A stretch of DNA of 10,414 nt from JAGOBX01 sp017999075 [NCBI: Candidatus Babelota bacterium] (GTDB lineage Bacteria; JAGOBX01), in NCBI GenBank assembly GCA_017999075.1, contig JAGOBX010000084.1, forward strand, positions 1 to 10,414. Direction: 5' to 3'. The translations under genes and the position numbers were made by a program. The notes below the pieces were generated by a model, which saw only the letters and a list, made by a program, of their open reading frames with translations, was not told where the DNA came from and made no database searches. Positions 7,927-10,414 of this stretch are shown in pieces; position 1 is the first letter of the stretch, and every line of letters starts with the position of its first letter.

Positions 7927-8850
7927 CTAATTTAACTCGATTTCTTTTACTTTTTTCTGCCATTCTATAAAACGTTCTTTTTCTTCCTTTTTTAATCTTA
8001 TTTCATTTATATCTGATTCAGAATATGGTGGATAAACAGGTATTCTCAAATTTATCGAAGCTATAAAAGATGATCCTCCTTTGTATTCAAAACCAGATTC
8101 ATCTCTATATCCTTTTGTCGTGATATAAGTCAAAGCAAGGGTCGGAACAAATTTTTTTATTCTGAAATTTACAATTAAAGGATTCTGTTCTGAATCAAAA
8201 GGTTTCAAAATTTCAAAATACATTCTGAACTTATTCAAATTCAAATCTATTCCGGTAAATAAAATATTAGCATCAGAAGGATAATAATACGGTGCTATGT
8301 TGCTTAACATTTTAGAATAATCTCCAAAAATATAACCGCAAACTATTCGCGTATTGTCATTTATTATGGTTTTACCTAAACTTGCATATACTCCATAAGC
8401 AGTTGAAGGTCTTGTAATATCTTTATAATTAAGTTCTGCATTTATTTTATTGCCCAAATCTATTGCAAGCGAATATAATGCTCCAACAGACAAAACTGGA
8501 AGTTTTGGTTTTTCCTGATTTATCGTATATTTTCCTGTTACTGACACCAAAGACATTAAAATAGGGTTAGTGTATTCCTGTTTGTCAGATCCTTTCCTTG
8601 TACCGGTTATTTCTCCGATAACATTAAACAAACTAAAATCAGCACTTAATCCTTTAGTTTTATCTTGCTTATACGGAGTCGGCATTAGTATAATCGCAGT
8701 AATATTGTTATCAAGTTCATTTTCTTTTTCACCGAGTTTGTCTGCATCTATCATAGAAACAGAGGAACTCGCGGCAAGTCCAAAACTATCTTCTGAATAC
8801 ATAATAATAAAAATTGATAGAATTGTTATTATTACAAAAATTTTATTCAT
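7927..8850 (-). CDS. Secreted, probable outer-membrane beta-barrel protein of unknown function
   Basis: I do not recognise this 307-aa protein. It starts with a clear signal peptide (hydrophobic residues about 4-17, likely cleavage around GLAA at 24-27). The mature region is dominated by alternating polar and hydrophobic stretches with aromatic residues, consistent with amphipathic beta strands (for example VLSVGALYSLAIDL, MYFEILKPF, TLALTYITT, SSFIASINLRIPVY). This suggests a barrel or other beta-rich envelope protein. The last 31 residues (277-307) change character to a charged, probably helical segment (KKEEKERFIEWQKKVKEIE). No catalytic motif is visible. The ATG overlaps the stop of the PIN-TRAM gene as ATGA, with AGGAAG about 10 nt upstream, so it is translationally coupled as the third gene of the carD operon. 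The coding call is firm; the barrel assignment is moderate and rests on sequence texture only. Confidence 0.7.
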   Translation of the reverse strand: MNKIFVIITILSIFIIMYSEDSFGLAASSSVSMIDADKLGEKENELDNNITAIILMPTPYKQDKTKGLSADFSLFNVIGEITGTRKGSDKQEYTNPILMSLVSVTGKYTINQEKPKLPVLSVGALYSLAIDLGNKINAELNYKDITRPSTAYGVYASLGKTIINDNTRIVCGYIFGDYSKMLSNIAPYYYPSDANILFTGIDLNLNKFRMYFEILKPFDSEQNPLIVNFRIKKFVPTLALTYITTKGYRDESGFEYKGGSSFIASINLRIPVYPPYSESDINEIRLKKEEKERFIEWQKKVKEIELN

Positions 8851-9833
8851 TTATTTAAATCTTCCTGTTTTTTTCCAAAAATCATTCTGCCGGCTGAAGT
8901 TTGAATAGCGCTTGTAACAATTGCCTTAACAATCTGGTTTATTTGACGGTTCGCATTATCAATAACCACCATAGTTCCATCATTAAGATACCCTATACCC
9001 TGATTGTGCTCCTTTCCTTCTTTAATTATAAGTATTTCAATCTGCTCTCCAGGAAGCATAACAGGTTTTAAAGCATTAGCCAAATCATTAATGTTTAACA
9101 CTTGAATTGATTGAAGTTCAGCTACTTTATTTAAATTATAATCATTGGTAACAAGCGGAGAATGAAATTCTTTTGCCAAAGCTATAAGTTTTTCATCTGT
9201 TTCAATTATTTCAGGATAATCTATATTTACAATCTTTAATTTTATTTTAGGATTCGATTGGATTTTGTTTAAAATGTCAAGTCCCCGCCTTCCCCTGTTT
9301 CGTTTCAAATTATCATGCGAATCTGATATCGTCTGAAGTTCTTTTAAAATAAATTTAGGAATAACTATGATTCCATCAATAAAGTTTAGGTTCAAAATAT
9401 CTACGATTCTTCCGTCTATTATAACGCTTGTATCAAGTATTTTAAAAATTTCAGACGACTTTTCATTATGTAATGAAGTATTTTTTATTAAAAAATAATA
9501 TCTGAAAAATAACCAGATTATAAAAATAGCTGATACTATTCCTGTAACAGCATAAAATTTATTCCGCAATATGTTTAAAGAAGAATGCAGAAAAATTGTT
9601 CTATGAAAAAATAATACCTGTCCGAAATATATTATCAATATGCTTAATAATATTAATGATACAAGTTTAACTGCATCTTCAACTTTCAGGCATGTGATAA
9701 AATTTATTATAAAAACTAATAATACAGTAAATATTGCTGAAAAAAGAATTACATATGGATTATATAGTATAATTCCTAAAATTATATTAACTGCCAGTAA
9801 AACAATATAAAAAAATATATCAGTTTTCTTCAA
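8847..9833 (-). CDS. yacL: YacL-like membrane PIN-TRAM domain protein
   Basis: A 328-aa protein with four N-terminal membrane helices (about 6-24, 28-47, 56-76 and 94-116), a cytoplasmic PIN nuclease-fold domain (about 130-255) and a TRAM domain (about 261-320). PIN acidic residues are visible: Asp134 in LDTSVIIDGR, Glu165 in LKELQ, Asp213, and Asp231 in VTNDYNL. The TRAM part shows PGEQIEI, GIGYLNDGTMVVID and the ending TSAGRMIFG, as in the YacL family. PIN domains are usually metal-dependent RNases and TRAM binds RNA; the target of this family is not established. The start is TTG at 9833, chosen because GAGG (9843-9840) sits 6 nt before it and no ATG is available at the N terminus. It overlaps carD by 14 nt. 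A following ATGA overlap couples it to the downstream envelope gene. Confidence 0.9.
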   Translation of the reverse strand: MKKTDIFFYIVLLAVNIILGIILYNPYVILFSAIFTVLLVFIINFITCLKVEDAVKLVSLILLSILIIYFGQVLFFHRTIFLHSSLNILRNKFYAVTGIVSAIFIIWLFFRYYFLIKNTSLHNEKSSEIFKILDTSVIIDGRIVDILNLNFIDGIIVIPKFILKELQTISDSHDNLKRNRGRRGLDILNKIQSNPKIKLKIVNIDYPEIIETDEKLIALAKEFHSPLVTNDYNLNKVAELQSIQVLNINDLANALKPVMLPGEQIEILIIKEGKEHNQGIGYLNDGTMVVIDNANRQINQIVKAIVTSAIQTSAGRMIFGKKQEDLNK

Positions 9834-10383
9834 CTTCTTCCTCTATATTTTCTTCTACAAGTCCAAGAAATTCTATGTCTTTTTCCGTTAAACTGAAATT
9901 TTTCTTCAAAACTTTCTCAAGCTGTTTTTCTGATTCCTTATAATCAATATCTTTTATCAAAGCTAGTTCTCCGCAAATAAGCGATTTAAAATTCAAATAT
10001 AATTTTTTTTCGTTTGCATTTAATTGTCCATGCGCTCTCCGCCTGTAAATAAGTTTGCTCATCCATTCTGCGCATTTTACTATATTAGATGATTTGATTA
10101 TAGAATTCAAATCATTGATTATTTTTGCCATATCTTCTTCATCCATTTTTATAGGATCTTTTTTCAATATGTTTAATGCTTTACTTAATTGTTTATCTGA
10201 AGATATATTCCTTATTCCATTTGATTCAATCATGTCTATAGGAATCAATAGTTCCATATTTGAATGAATCAATTGAATTTTAATAAATTCCTGATTTACT
10301 TTATCGATTTTTTCCTTGCATATTTCTACTACAGTTCCTGCGCCGTATAACGGACATACTATTTTATTCCCTGCTTTATACAT
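9820..10383 (-). CDS. carD: CarD/CdnL-family RNA polymerase-binding transcription regulator
   Basis: A 187-aa protein with an N-terminal CarD_CdnL_TRCF RNA-polymerase-interacting domain (about 1-65; the opening KIVCPLYGAGTVVEI is typical) and a helical C-terminal domain (about 75-170; IYRRRAHGQLNANEKKLY and ELALIKDI match the family pattern). Characterised members bind the RNAP beta subunit and stabilise the open complex at many housekeeping promoters, including rRNA. The C terminus ends in an acidic tail rich in Glu (about 176-186); its codons include the GAGG used as the ribosome binding site of the next gene. The ATG at 10383 follows a strong AAGGAG. First visible gene of the carD-yacL-envelope operon; its promoter would be beyond the right edge. 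Confidence 0.93.
   Translation of the reverse strand: MYKAGNKIVCPLYGAGTVVEICKEKIDKVNQEFIKIQLIHSNMELLIPIDMIESNGIRNISSDKQLSKALNILKKDPIKMDEEDMAKIINDLNSIIKSSNIVKCAEWMSKLIYRRRAHGQLNANEKKLYLNFKSLICGELALIKDIDYKESEKQLEKVLKKNFSLTEKDIEFLGLVEENIEEEVEEN
9840..9843 (-). promoter_or_regulatory. Shine-Dalgarno deciding the TTG start of the PIN-TRAM gene
   Basis: GAGG on the minus strand, 6 nt before TTG at 9833 and inside the last codons of carD. It is the main support for a non-ATG start and a 14-nt gene overlap. Confidence 0.65.
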
Positions 10384-10393
10384 ATTAAAAACT

Positions 10394-10399
10394 CTCCTT
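10394..10399 (-). promoter_or_regulatory. Shine-Dalgarno of carD
   Basis: AAGGAG on the minus strand, 10 nt before the ATG at 10383. It is one of the strongest ribosome binding sites in the window, with that of ppdK. The remaining 15 bases to the right edge are AT-rich and show nothing definite. Confidence 0.8.
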
Positions 10400-10414
10400 A
10401 AAAATATTGAAATT

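Noticed and set aside
8570-8908. Plus-strand open frame of 112 codons across the envelope-protein start
   Set aside because: It is antisense to two coupled minus-strand genes and shows no motif or ribosome binding site.
1-10414. Searched for CRISPR arrays, insertion sequences, tRNA, phage or toxin-antitoxin and defence genes
   Set aside because: No direct repeats with spacers, no transposase or integrase motifs, no tRNA-like cloverleaf and no recognisable defence domains were seen. The PIN domain here is of the membrane YacL type with TRAM, not a VapC toxin, and has no antitoxin beside it.

Overview
The window is ordinary-looking chromosomal DNA from a strongly AT-rich bacterium, dense in A and T homopolymers. 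It holds eight protein genes that I can support and no RNA genes, mobile elements, CRISPR arrays or long repeats. A diderm cell plan is suggested by a secreted protein rich in predicted beta strands (7927-8850). The gene content is a PPDK, a standalone PgpH-type HD phosphodiesterase, CarD next to a PIN-TRAM protein, and a TPR protein fused to a gluzincin peptidase. Together with the base composition this would fit an Elusimicrobiota/Endomicrobium-like lineage. That placement is inference and could be wrong.

Layout. (1) 53-2863, plus strand: ppdK, a full-length pyruvate,phosphate dikinase with a strong Shine-Dalgarno, followed by two tandem hairpin terminators (2876-2978). (2) 2993-7004, minus strand: an apparent three-gene operon read pgpH, ybeY, then a secreted TPR-metallopeptidase. 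The genes overlap by 8 nt or are separated by 3 nt. The operon is driven by a perfect-consensus sigma70-type promoter (TTGACA, 17 nt, TATAAT) at 7104-7076. (3) 7287-7838, plus strand: ogt, a single-gene DNA repair methyltransferase divergent from pgpH. (4) 7927-10383, minus strand: a second tightly packed operon read carD, a YacL-like PIN-TRAM membrane protein (TTG start, 14-nt overlap), then a secreted probable outer-membrane protein of unknown function (4-nt ATGA overlap). Its promoter lies beyond the right edge.

How the genes relate. ppdK works in central carbon metabolism (PEP/pyruvate, PPi-linked). PgpH is predicted to degrade cyclic di-AMP at the membrane, and YbeY acts in rRNA maturation and ribosome quality control. 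CarD binds RNA polymerase. The carD-yacL pair resembles a Firmicutes neighbourhood (radA-disA-carD/yacL-ispD), but an envelope protein occupies the place of ispD. The two minus-strand operons each end in a secreted protein of uncertain role; these two are the least understood genes here.

I did not find convincing evidence of a new biological system. The points worth following up are the envelope-protein additions to the two operons, the cysteine-rich tail of PPDK, and the possibility that a cyclic di-AMP synthase gene lies just upstream of carD outside the window.
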